Below, one piece after another: positions 9,691 to 18,107 of a DNA stretch of 64,000 nucleotides (position 1 is the stretch's first letter; each line of letters starts with the position of its first letter). This DNA comes from Desulfomarina profundi (GTDB taxonomy: Bacteria; Desulfobacterota; Desulfobulbia; Desulfobulbales; Desulfocapsaceae): positions 3,430,501 through 3,494,500 of the forward strand of contig NZ_AP024086.1 of the NCBI RefSeq assembly GCF_019703855.1, in the 5' to 3' direction. The position numbers and the translations under genes are program-made. The notes beneath the pieces were generated by a model. The model made no database searches and was not told where the DNA came from. It saw only the letters and a list, made by a program, of their open reading frames with translations.

Positions 9691-9797
9691 ACTTTTTCTC
9701 CCTCATTTTCATTAATTACCTTCCCCCCGACTCCGAAAAAAAATCGAGGAAACAAAAAACACATCCGTCATGTGTAATCGACATTTTCAGGCGTCCA

Positions 9798-10055
9798 TCA
9801 CACATTCTGTCCAGTCTTGAAAGACTGCAGACAAAAATACACATCACAACAATTTAAATGAGAAGTCAAGCTTTTTTCAAAGAGTTTCAAATGATTTTTT
9901 CGTAAATCTTTCACCAGGCCGAACAGCCCGTTTTTTCTGGCCTTGAGGAATATTACCTCTCTGTTTTTTTTCATCATCTGATATTCCAGCGTTTTCTTGA
10001 ATACTTGTATGAAAGAGACCTCAAACTCTCCAAAAAAATCCTGGTTGACAACCAT
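9798..10055 (-). CDS. Possible small basic protein, unrecognised
   Basis: An 85-codon frame starts at ATG 10055 (a GTG lies directly before it) with AGGAG twelve bases upstream on the minus strand. The product is basic (many Lys) with mixed hydrophobic residues and no recognised motif. It lies in the 540-base gap between the TAXI binding protein and def, which otherwise should hold two divergent promoters. It may be a genuine small gene or chance; base composition is AT-richer than its neighbours. Confidence 0.3.
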   Translation of the reverse strand: MVVNQDFFGEFEVSFIQVFKKTLEYQMMKKNREVIFLKARKNGLFGLVKDLRKNHLKLFEKSLTSHLNCCDVYFCLQSFKTGQNV

Positions 10056-10228
10056 CACCCCACCCTCTCCTATTTGAACAATGGCAGAAAAAAAAACCCT
10101 GTGGTAAAATAACAGATTACTTTTTCGTGATAATAAGTGCTACAACAGGCATAATTGCAAAATCGCTGTTGTGCCGGCCCCAAACCATAAAACAGGCAGT
10201 AAAAAGCCTCGTGATCAGTTACGATACA

Positions 10229-10738
10229 ATGACCATTCAAAAAATATACAAATATCCCGAACCGGTTCTGCGACAGAAGACAGAAAAAATCACTCTCTTT
10301 GACAAGGAACTGACAACCCTTGCGGACGACATGGCCGAAACAATGTACGATGCCCCAGGCATCGGCCTGGCTGCGCCCCAGATTGGCAAGTCTGTAAAAC
10401 TCATTGTAGTTGATATTTCAGAGGACCGTGAAGAAGATCAGGAATTCATGGCTCTGGTCAATCCGGAGATAACCCAACGGGAGGGTGAGCAACTTGACGA
10501 GGAAGGCTGCCTTTCCGTCCCCGAGCTCACAGCCAAGGTCAAGCGGGCGAGGAAAATCACTCTCTCCTACCTGGATCTGGAGGGAAACCCTCAGGAACTG
10601 ACTGCGGAAGACCGCTTTGCCGTCGTCCTCCAACACGAAATTGATCATCTTAACGGCATTCTGTTTCTTGACCACCTCAGTTCTCTTAAACGAAACCTGT
10701 ACAAGAAAAAAGTCAGGAAATGGCTGGCCAACAGATAG
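10229..10738 (+). CDS. def: Peptide deformylase
   Basis: This enzyme removes the formyl group from the N-terminal methionine of new proteins. All three PDF motifs are present: GIGLAAPQIG (motif 1), EEGCLSVPE (motif 2, metal-binding Cys) and QHEIDHLNGILFLD (motif 3, two metal-binding His and catalytic Glu). I chose the ATG at 10229, giving 169 residues beginning MTIQKIYKYPEPVLRQ, the usual start of the family; the longer upstream frame from 10127 has no family similarity. The fmt gene follows after eight bases, the common def-fmt pair. Confidence 0.96.
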   Translation: MTIQKIYKYPEPVLRQKTEKITLFDKELTTLADDMAETMYDAPGIGLAAPQIGKSVKLIVVDISEDREEDQEFMALVNPEITQREGEQLDEEGCLSVPELTAKVKRARKITLSYLDLEGNPQELTAEDRFAVVLQHEIDHLNGILFLDHLSSLKRNLYKKKVRKWLANR

Positions 10739-10746
10739 GAGAAACC

Positions 10747-11714
10747 ATGCCCAGGCAACCTTTACGCATTATTTTCATGGGAACCCCCGATTTTGGCGCA
10801 TCAACGCTGCGGGCCCTTCTGAAAGGCCCTGATGAAGTCGTTGCTGTGGTCACTCAACCGGATCGCCCGAAAGGTCGTGGCAAAATACTGACGCCTCCTC
10901 CGGTCAAACTGCTGGCAGAGGAAAACAACATCCCGGTCCTCCAGCCCACAAAGATAAAAACAGAAGAGTTCAGGAACGGACTGCGCAGCTATCAGCCGGA
11001 TCTCATGGTTGTTACAGCTTACGGCCGAATCCTCCCCAAACCCCTCCTTGAACTTGCACCGATGGGCTGTATCAACGTCCACGGCTCTCTTTTGCCTCGA
11101 CACAGGGGAGCTGCTCCCATCCAGTGGTCAATTCTTCTTGGAGACGAAAAAGTTGGAGTGACCATAATTAAAATGGACGAGGGAATGGATACGGGAGATA
11201 TTCTGCTGAAGGCCGACATGGAACCATCCCCCGGGAAACAGCCGGTACCCTTTTCAAAAAACTCGCTGAACTTGGCGGCGGAACCCTGCTCAAAGCCATA
11301 GCGGGGCTCAAGGATGGTACAGTCGCCCCGACGCCCCAGGATCATGAAAAAGCCACCGAAGCACCTTTACTAAAAAAATCAGACGGGCTTATCGACTGGT
11401 CAAAAGAGAGTGAAGAAATTGAACGCTTTATCCGCGGACTTGATCCCTGGCCCTGCAGCTATACCTACCTGAAGGGGAAACGGATCAAACTGTTTGCCCC
11501 CGAGGTTGTGTACCGTGACAGTGACAGCTCTCCGGGATCCCTGCTTGAAGTCAATAAAAACGGCTTGCTGATCAATTGCGGAAAAAATACTCTTCTCATC
11601 AGGGAAATCCAGCCTGAAGGGAAAAAAAGAATGTCGGTGGAGGCATTTCTCTGCGGCACTCCCCTGAAAGCCGGAGTGGTTCTCTCCGGACAGAAACCCG
11701 GCAAAGAGCAGTGA
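10747..11714 (+). CDS. fmt: Methionyl-tRNA formyltransferase (frame broken by one missing base)
   Basis: Fmt puts the formyl group on initiator methionyl-tRNA. The first frame starts at ATG 10747 (RIIFMGTPDFGASTLRALL) and includes NVHGSLLPRHRGAAPIQWS with the catalytic Asn, His and, further on, Asp. At the C5 run 11228-11232 the frame is lost; adding one C restores ETAGTLFKKLAELGGGTLLK and continues through SDGLIDWSKESEEIERFIRG to the stop at 11714. The corrected product has about 322 residues, normal for Fmt. Because fmt is nearly essential and the repair is one base in a C run, I read this as a sequencing error. The stop overlaps the larC GTG start. Confidence 0.93.
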
Positions 11715-12898
11715 GCAGTCCGGCGAACGAAAAAATCTGTTACGCAGACTGCTTTTCCGGTATAAGCGGGGACATGTTCCTGGGTGCTCTGCTGCATTGT
11801 GGGCTTGACCGGGAACTCCTGCTGAATGATATCGACAAACTTGGTCTTGAAGAAATTGAATTCTCAGTTGTAAATGAGAAAGAATCCTCAATTTCATGCT
11901 GCAGGGTTTTAATACGCTCCCGGCGAAAGCAGGAACTCCGCACCCTGCCCGTCATAATAAACAAGCTTGAAAAAAGTGGGCTTGATGACTCCATCTGTTC
12001 AAAAGCGGCTGCGGTTTTTACAGCTATTGCCGAAGCCGAGGCACGAATCCATAATATGCCGGTGGAAAAAGTCCACTTTCATGAAATCGGTGCTGTTGAT
12101 ACCATAATAGATGTTGTAGGCACCCTTGCCGGCCTCCACCATCTTTCTGTTTCCACCCTTTACGCCTCACCGCTTCCCATGGGCCGTGGATTTGTCAACT
12201 GCTCCCATGGGAAAATACCCCTGCCCGCACCCGCTGTTACTGAATTGCTACACGATATCCCTGTTTATGGTGTCAATATTCAACAGGAACTGGTTACACC
12301 GACCGGAGCGGCACTGCTCAAGGTACTGGCAGGTGATTTCGGTCCAATGCCCCCCATGACAATATCCGCAACCGGTTATGGAGGCGGCAGCCATGTTTTG
12401 CCTGATAATCAACCCAATCTGCTGCGACTTGTCATCGGATATGGCAGGCAGGTCAAAGAGAGCCAGGAAGTGCTGGTCATCGAAACAAATCTGGATGACT
12501 GGAACCCGGAGACCTTTCCTTTTCTCTGCGAAAAACTGTTTTCCGAAAAAGCCCTGGATGTCAGCCTCACTCCTATTCTGATGAAAAAGGGCCGGCCGGG
12601 ATACTCTCTACAGGTTATCTGTCATCCGTCAGGCGGACCGGGGATAAAAAATACAATTCTCAGGGAAACTACGTCCATAGGTCTGCGTTTTCGAAAAGAA
12701 TCAAGGCAGACCATGCCCAGGAAAACTGTGAGTATTGCAACACCCTGGGGTGCTATCAAGGCTAAAAAGGTCCAGGGACCGGACAGGCCTGTTATTTATC
12801 CGGAATATGAAGAGTGCAGAAAAATCGCACTCAAAAACAATGTCACCCTGCAGGAGGTTTATGACAGTGTGCGATGCGGGAAAGAGGGATCATCATGA
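11711..12898 (+). CDS. larC: LarC family protein (nickel pincer cofactor biosynthesis, former DUF111)
   Basis: LarC inserts nickel into the pyridinium dithiocarboxylate cofactor of lactate racemase. The 395-residue protein has the N-terminal DCFSGISGDMFLGALL segment, HFHEIGAVDTIIDVVG near residue 120, the SPLPMGRGFVNCSHGKIPLP region, and the C-terminal ETNLDDWNPE metal-binding domain. In some species LarC needs a ribosomal frameshift; here it is one frame. It starts at GTG 11711, overlapping the fmt stop (GTGA), and its stop overlaps pgpA (ATGA). No larA, larB or larE is in the window, so its role is inferred from family only. Confidence 0.9.
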   Translation: MSSPANEKICYADCFSGISGDMFLGALLHCGLDRELLLNDIDKLGLEEIEFSVVNEKESSISCCRVLIRSRRKQELRTLPVIINKLEKSGLDDSICSKAAAVFTAIAEAEARIHNMPVEKVHFHEIGAVDTIIDVVGTLAGLHHLSVSTLYASPLPMGRGFVNCSHGKIPLPAPAVTELLHDIPVYGVNIQQELVTPTGAALLKVLAGDFGPMPPMTISATGYGGGSHVLPDNQPNLLRLVIGYGRQVKESQEVLVIETNLDDWNPETFPFLCEKLFSEKALDVSLTPILMKKGRPGYSLQVICHPSGGPGIKNTILRETTSIGLRFRKESRQTMPRKTVSIATPWGAIKAKKVQGPDRPVIYPEYEECRKIALKNNVTLQEVYDSVRCGKEGSS

Positions 12899-13344
12899 AT
12901 AAAATCATCATTGCTCTGGCCACAGGCTGCGGTGTGGGAATGATCCCCGTGGCGCCGGGTACATGGGGATCACTGGCTTCCCTCATCCCCTGGTTTTTTA
13001 TAAAAGACTTTTCACTTCCTGCCTACCTTCTGATTCTGCTCTTCGTCTTTGTTATCGGTTTTTTTGTCTCAGGGTCTGCTGAAAAAATACTTGACCGACC
13101 CGATGCGGGTCCAATAGTAATCGATGAAATTCTCGGCATGTTCATAACCCTCACCCTGGCCCCGAATGGTCCTGGCAGCTGGATTCTCGGCTTTGCTCTT
13201 TTCCGGATTTTCGATATCTTCAAACCCTTTCCCGTCTCCTGGTTCGACAAAAAAATCCATGGAGGTATTGGCATCATGATGGATGATGTCATGGCCGGAC
13301 TCTACGCACTGGCTGCCCTGCAGCTTATCTACCTGATCTTTTAA
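12895..13344 (+). CDS. pgpA: Phosphatidylglycerophosphatase A
   Basis: PgpA dephosphorylates phosphatidylglycerol phosphate in phospholipid synthesis at the inner membrane. The 149-residue protein begins at ATG 12895 and shows GMIPVAPGTWGSLASL, DEILGMFITLTLAP, FRIFDIFKPFPVSWFD and GIGIMMDDVMAGLYA, all characteristic of the family. Several hydrophobic spans are present. The start overlaps the larC stop as ATGA, so it ends the def-fmt-larC-pgpA operon. Confidence 0.95.
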   Translation: MNKIIIALATGCGVGMIPVAPGTWGSLASLIPWFFIKDFSLPAYLLILLFVFVIGFFVSGSAEKILDRPDAGPIVIDEILGMFITLTLAPNGPGSWILGFALFRIFDIFKPFPVSWFDKKIHGGIGIMMDDVMAGLYALAALQLIYLIF

Positions 13345-13359
13345 CTTGAAACTGCAGCT

Positions 13360-13386
13360 GCCTGAAATGATGAAAAATGCGGGTTA
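13360..13386 (+). repeat. Short interspersed repeat A, copy 1
   Basis: This 27-bp sequence contains GATGAAAAATGCGGGTTA, also found at 22343-22370 and, inverted and diverged, at 41298-41325. It lies right after pgpA and directly abuts the 88-bp element that precedes the mipA-like gene. Confidence 0.65.
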
Positions 13387-13472
13387 GTGCCTTGGAGATG
13401 AACCTAACCATTTAATTTCAAAACACCTTCCCTGGTTTCTTTTTTATGACAGAACCTTAGGAGTAAGGCATT
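13386..13472 (+). promoter_or_regulatory. Conserved 87-bp leader element, copy 1 (upstream of mipA-like gene)
   Basis: This stretch is closely matched by the inverse of 17389-17476, upstream of cydA. Both begin AGTGCCTTG, share the exact core AACCATTTAATTTCAAAAC and a later TTTTTTATGACAGAA, and end GGAGTAAGGCA. The ends form a near-perfect inverted repeat (AGTGCCTT / AAGGCATT). In both places the element ends 12-20 bases before the ribosome binding site of the gene it precedes, in the same orientation. It may be a shared promoter/operator or RNA leader, or a tiny mobile element with terminal repeats. Confidence 0.6.
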
Positions 13473-13493
13473 AAAACCAACAGGAGTTCAAAA

Positions 13494-14341
13494 TTGTACA
13501 TTTACTTCTTGTCCTTCCTTTTCTTTTTTCTGCTGTCAGCAACACCGCCACTTTGGGCCGCCCCGACCACAGGCAGTCCCCTCCCTCTCTGGGAACTCAG
13601 GGTAGCCGCAACCGCCGCCCGACTGCCCCACTACAAGGGATCCGATGAATACAAAAATTACTTCTTCCCCCTGCCCTATCTTATTTACCGGGGGACTTTT
13701 TTCAGGCAGACAGAGACAACCTTCGCACTATATTTTACAAAAACAGCAAACTGGAAACAGATATCTCCATGTGGGGAAATCCACCTGTACCTGGAGACAA
13801 CAGAGCAAGAGAAGGAATGGAGGACCTTGACGCCCTCCTGGAGATCGGACCAGCTCTGAGATATTATTTCCACAGGGATGGTATCAGCGATGGTTTATAC
13901 CTCAAAGGAGCCGTACGGACAGTTTTTTCTGCCGGCTGGGACGGAGGCCCCGACATCCATTACCAGGGACTGCACAGTGATATTTATCTTATTTTTAAGA
14001 ACAATTCACTTTTTTCAGCACAGCAACTTCGCTTTCATCTCAGTGCAGGACTGCATTTTGGCGACGCAACATTCAACGAATATTTCTATGAGGTTGGTGA
14101 AAAAGATGCTCTCCCTGGGAGAAACGTATATTCTACGGGAGGAGGATATTCCGGTTTTTCCTTGGCCGGTTCTTTTGTGAAACGATTTACTCCGACAGTC
14201 AGTTTCGGTTGTTATGGGAGGTGGGACAATATCAGTGGTGCAGAATATGAAAACAGTCCTCTGGTGAAAGAGAATAATAATTACACAATCGGTGCCATGC
14301 TTATTTTCACCCTGCTGCAATCCGAAAGACTGCTGCCGTAA
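13494..14341 (+). CDS. MipA/OmpV family outer membrane protein (frame broken by one missing base)
   Basis: The gene starts at TTG 13494 with AGGAG seven bases upstream. Residues 1-22 form a signal peptide ending PLWAA. The mature part has HYKGSDEYKNYFFPLPYLIYRG, typical of the MipA/OmpV family of scaffolding or beta-barrel proteins. The frame is lost at the G5 run 13690-13694; one added G gives YRGDFFQADRDNLRTIFY and joins to NPPVPGDNRAREGMEDLD, the next family motif, ending at 14341 (about 282 residues). The C-terminal half has alternating hydrophobic strands as expected of a barrel. Function in the envelope is unknown in detail. Confidence 0.85.
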
Positions 14342-14353
14342 TTCTTCGGTTAA

Positions 14354-14453
14354 CCTGCACTCCCACAGGGTAACTGATCACAGGATTTGTAACTCTGTGT
14401 TTTCATTTACCTTACCCCTGTAAGTGATCAGAGGTTCCGGATGGGAGTGCAGG
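14354..14453. repeat. 100-bp imperfect palindrome between convergent genes
   Basis: The ends CCTGCACTCCCA (14354-14365) and TGGGAGTGCAGG (14442-14453) are a perfect 12-bp inverted repeat. Inside are further related segments (AACTGATCA and AGTGATCA, and CACAG / CTGTG). It fills the gap between the stop of the mipA-like gene and the stop of the small membrane ORF. It could act as a bidirectional terminator or be a remnant of a palindromic mobile repeat. Confidence 0.5.
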
Positions 14454-14460
14454 CTTCAGG

Positions 14461-14553
14461 TTACAGATTATCCGTCTTTTCCAGAATAATTACACTGCCT
14501 TTATATGACACCACAATCAGAAGGACCCAACCCACCAGTAATGCTGTAATCAT
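14461..14553 (-). CDS. 30-residue membrane protein, candidate small subunit of cytochrome bd
   Basis: A 30-codon frame on the minus strand starts at ATG 14553 with a very good ribosome binding site (AAAGGAG then six bases). The peptide begins MITALLVGWVLLIVVSYKG and ends with charged residues: a single membrane helix followed by a short cytoplasmic or periplasmic tail. It lies 148 bases downstream of cydB in the same direction. Many bd oxidases have a 30-40 residue single-helix subunit (CydX) encoded just after cydB; the sequence here is not like E. coli CydX, so the assignment rests on position, size and topology. Confidence 0.6.
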   Translation of the reverse strand: MITALLVGWVLLIVVSYKGSVIILEKTDNL

Positions 14554-14701
14554 TTTTTACTCCTTTTCTACCTGCTCCAAACAAGCCAATCTGCTTACCG
14601 GAAAATCCCGCCACCGAAGGTCATTTTGCCCCAGTTGAAATTTTCATAACAGTAAAACGATATCATTGTCGGGGCTGAACACTATGATTCAACCCCACTG
14701 G

Positions 14702-15844
14702 TTAATAAGCCTTTTCATCATTAATATCATTCATGCCGATCTTCTTCGAATCCATCTGGCTCCAGACATAAACGACATAGGCCAGAACACCCGGTATCAT
14801 AAAGGCGACATAAGTCATCGCCGTCAGAGTGAAATGACTTGAAGAGGCATTATAAATAGTGAGACTGGACTGCAGATCCACCTTTGACGGATAAAAGGCC
14901 GTATTATTGAACCCCGCCGTGAAAAAGATGGCGAGCCCAACAAATACCGTGCCGAGACCACCAAACCAGATACCTTTTGTGCTTGTGGCAAGACCGGTTC
15001 GCAGAACCCCCATAATAACAAGAATAAGACCAACAAGCAGCATACCCAGTACAACCGGCATGGCCAGCAGATTACCCATGTATTTATAGGATACCATGCT
15101 GACAATCCCGTTCTCGTCAAAACCGTAGCCATCAATGACAAGAAGAGCCACCAGTACATAGAGAAGAAACGGCAGGGAATAGAGAAAATTCTGCAGACAG
15201 GCTTTGCGCAGGCGTGTTTCAAGATTCGGTGCTTCGGAAAAATCTATATTATTGACCAGGTACATGGCCCCGAGGGTCCGTGCATTCAAAACAAGAAACA
15301 GCCCCAGAGCCAGATTGAAAAAGGAAAAGGCAGCCTCCACACCCCGAAGGGCATTTGTCCACACCACCTGGTTCAGACTGTTCAGGGTAAAGTTCGAACC
15401 GGTAAAAAAGGTACCGACAGCCGCACCGATGAGAAGAATACCCACTGAACCGTTAATAAAGAGAAAGAGTTCATACACCTTTTCCCCCAGGAGATTGCCC
15501 GGTTTGGTACGATATTCGTAACTTACAGCCTGAACAATAAAGGTAAAAAGAATCAGCATCCACACCCAGTATGCTCCACCGAAACTGGTGGCATAGAACT
15601 TCGGGAAAGCCGCAAAAAGTGCTCCCCCAAAAAGAACCAGGGTGGTAAAAGTCAGTTCCCATTTCCTGCCCAGTGAGTTTATTACCAGGGATCGTTCCAC
15701 CTCATCTCCCGCAACCTGCCAGAGCAGGGTCTGTCCCCCTTGCACAAAGGTCAGGAAAAGAAAGAGGGCTCCCACAACCGAGCAGATAATCCACCAGATC
15801 TGCTGTAGTGTCATTAAATCCAGATTCCCAATCATTTTATACAC
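14702..15844 (-). CDS. cydB: Cytochrome bd quinol oxidase subunit II
   Basis: CydB forms with CydA the high-affinity quinol oxidase of the inner membrane, used at low oxygen or for oxygen defence. The 380-residue protein has eight or nine hydrophobic spans; LMTLQQIWWIICSVVGALFLFLTFVQGG at residue 9-35 contains the conserved Trp residues of subunit II, and VQAVSYEYRTKPG near 105 is typical. It overlaps the end of cydA by eight bases, so translation is coupled. A 30-residue membrane ORF follows. Confidence 0.95.
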   Translation of the reverse strand: MYKMIGNLDLMTLQQIWWIICSVVGALFLFLTFVQGGQTLLWQVAGDEVERSLVINSLGRKWELTFTTLVLFGGALFAAFPKFYATSFGGAYWVWMLILFTFIVQAVSYEYRTKPGNLLGEKVYELFLFINGSVGILLIGAAVGTFFTGSNFTLNSLNQVVWTNALRGVEAAFSFFNLALGLFLVLNARTLGAMYLVNNIDFSEAPNLETRLRKACLQNFLYSLPFLLYVLVALLVIDGYGFDENGIVSMVSYKYMGNLLAMPVVLGMLLVGLILVIMGVLRTGLATSTKGIWFGGLGTVFVGLAIFFTAGFNNTAFYPSKVDLQSSLTIYNASSSHFTLTAMTYVAFMIPGVLAYVVYVWSQMDSKKIGMNDINDEKAY

Positions 15845-17369
15845 CCTCCGGTCCTGTTTTTATCTGCTTGAGCATAATTTTAACCTCTGCTATCAGCAGC
15901 ACGGCAAACAACAAAAAGAAAATCGAGAAAGTCGCGATAACATTGCTTTTGGCAATATTGGTTGTCGCTACCTTCACAGGCATCAAGTTCTGAATGGCCC
16001 ACGGCTGACGTCCCACCTCAGCTACAACCCAGCCCAGTTCCGAGGCAACCAGTGCCAGAAAGAATGAAAAGAAACCGAGCACCAGCAGCCAGGTCTTATC
16101 TTCAAGATTTTCCTTATAAGAAAAATAGAGATAGAGCATCAATAGAAGGATAAAGAAGGAGCCGAGATATACCATGCCATGGAAGGAGTAATAAGAGGAA
16201 GCCACAGGGGGAACGAGCTCTTCCGGAGAATCCAGGTAACCAAAACCAAGGTAATCCTGATTGACTTTAAAACGCTCAAGAGCCGCCGCTTTGGCCTCCA
16301 TATTTCCAGCCTTGTCCGCTGCCTTGATGGCCGCAAGATCAGCAATGGCCGCTTTTCCTCTTTTGATCTTGGCAGCGGCGGGTTCTATACCCTCCGCCTC
16401 ATTGCCATAGACAAGATCCTTGATTCCGGGCACAAACCCGTTCAGCTCCCGCTTTGCAAGAATTGAAAGTCCTTTGGGCAACGATACTTCAAAAGCAAAC
16501 GGTTTCTGGCCATCTCCCAGTCGCTTACCACTGGTCAGAACACCAAGGGCAACGATATCCGCCCCCCGGGATCCCTCGTACAATCCCTCATAGGCCGCCA
16601 GCTTCATGGGCTGATATGTCCCGTTCGCAAATGCAGATTCGTCTCCGGTAAATGCAGTAAAAAGGGAGGCCAGCAGACCAAAAACCGAGGCAACAATAAT
16701 GGACTTTTTAGCCATGCCGACATGTCGCCCTTTCAGTAAATAATACGAGGAAACTGTAATTACAAAGAGAGACCCCACAACAAAACTGGAACTGGTTGTA
16801 TGGGTGAATTTGGCTATGGCCACCGGAGAAAATAGAATTTCCCAGAAATTCTGCATCTCGAACCGGGCACTCTCAGGATTAAATGCCATACCCACGGGTC
16901 TCTGCATCCATGCATTGGCTACCAGAATCCACAGAGCTGAAAGATTAGAACCTATGGCAACCATCCATGTGGAAAAAAGGTGAAATCCTTTGGAAGTTCT
17001 GTTCCAGCCAAAAAACATAACAGCAAAAAAAGTGGCTTCCAGAAAAAAGGCCAGGATACCCTCAATCGCCAGAGGGGCACCAAAAATATCCCCAACCATC
17101 CATGAGTAATTAGACCAGTTGGTGCCGAACTGAAATTCCATAATAATTCCAGTGGCAACACCAATCGCGAAATTTATTCCGAACAGTGTCATCCAGAATT
17201 TTGTGAGGATTTTCCATTCTTCCTTGCCACTCTTCACGTAAATGGTTTCAAAAAAGGCGCAAAGAAATGACAGTCCCAGCGTCAAGGGGACAAAAATCCA
17301 GTGATACATTACTGTCAGGATGAACTGTGCCCTTGCCCAGTTCACCATGCCCAGATCAATTTCACTCAT
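15837..17369 (-). CDS. cydA: Cytochrome bd quinol oxidase subunit I
   Basis: CydA carries hemes b558, b595 and d and the quinol site. The 510-residue protein begins with [24 protein letters not shown], which holds the conserved His ligand of the family, then [31 protein letters not shown]. The quinol loop is present but of the short type. [19 protein letters not shown] (near 440-460) is the conserved C-terminal motif. GGAGGA precedes the ATG, and the 88-bp element is just upstream. In a probable anaerobe this enzyme would serve oxygen protection or microaerobic respiration. Confidence 0.96.
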   Translation of the reverse strand: [510 protein letters not shown]

Positions 17370-17388
17370 TACAGCATCCTCCGTTTTT

Positions 17389-17476
17389 AGTGCCTTACTC
17401 CCGAATTTCTGTCATAAAAAACAAGAAAGGGGAAGGCGTTTTGAAATTAAATGGTTCGGTTTATTTTCAAGGCACT
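17389..17476 (-). promoter_or_regulatory. Conserved 88-bp leader element, copy 2 (upstream of cydA)
   Basis: Read on the minus strand this begins AGTGCCTT and ends AAGGCACT, a perfect 8-bp terminal inverted repeat. It matches 13386-13472 along its whole length with scattered changes, and the core AACCATTTAATTTCAAAAC is identical. It lies between the DUF4492 gene and cydA and ends about ten bases before the cydA ribosome binding site, so cydAB may have its own promoter or leader here. Confidence 0.6.
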
Positions 17477-17495
17477 TATACACCCTTGTGGGGTG

Positions 17496-17723
17496 TTAAT
17501 ATTTAGCTACCGGCCGTGTCAGTTGGTCGATAACATGGTCGGCCCTTTGTTGGTCTGTCGAAAAAGCAGTATTGAGATAATTGGGAAAGAAAAAAAATTT
17601 TAAAACGGCAAACATAATTATCAGTTTGATGATTATGATTTTCCACAGGGTTTTACCCACAGTCATCCTGCGAAACCCATCTCGATAAAACCTGAACAGT
17701 TTTATTGGATACTCCCTTACCAT
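17496..17723 (-). CDS. DUF4492 domain small membrane protein
   Basis: The 75-residue protein has the DUF4492 layout: a basic N-terminal stretch with FYRDGFRRMTVGKTLWKII, one membrane helix (IIIIKLIIMFAVLKFFFFPNYL), and a polar tail. Proteins of this family are often encoded directly upstream of cydA, as here, and are thought to belong to the bd oxidase system, but their role is not established. A short ACACCC/GGGTGT hairpin overlaps the stop codon. Confidence 0.82.
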   Translation of the reverse strand: MVREYPIKLFRFYRDGFRRMTVGKTLWKIIIIKLIIMFAVLKFFFFPNYLNTAFSTDQQRADHVIDQLTRPVAKY

Positions 17724-18107
17724 GACAGAACCTCAAACTCCATATCCCAACAGGGACATATTTTCAAATTCCATTCCGGCAAATGGACAAAAACTGAATA
17801 CCACTCAATTTTATATTCCATTCTGCACATATGCAAATTTATTTATTACTTTGAGATCTTTTTGTCAAGAATAATAATTATTAGCAACTAACCCACATTA
17901 ATCATCGTATTTGTGACAGGTTGCAGGGCACCGTAGATTCTCACAAGTAGCCTGCACAGCGTATTGGTTTTACACTAGTCGGCGGATGGCGGAAAGATCC
18001 GGCATTCTGTGACCTGTTACGATTTTTACCGCCTGATCACGTATGGACCTCGACCTGACATTGAATGAACAGAAGATACAACTGTAATTTATAGACCCAG
18101 ACGTTTA
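17724..18107. other. Intergenic region, promoter of the DUF4492-cyd unit
   Basis: The 384 bases between the DUF4492 gene and the ygeW-like gene are AT-rich near 17790-17900. Both flanking genes are on the minus strand, so this holds the 3' end of the catabolic cluster and the upstream region of the cyd unit. I see no convincing gene, and no clear terminator or operator. Confidence 0.5.

Noticed and set aside
11228-11235. Programmed -1 frameshifting as explanation for fmt
   Set aside because: No slippery heptamer with a structure behind it is evident, fmt is not known to use it, and the same defect type occurs in eleven other unrelated genes.
11711-12898. Programmed frameshift in larC, known from other species
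   Set aside because: Here the gene is one continuous frame with both domains.
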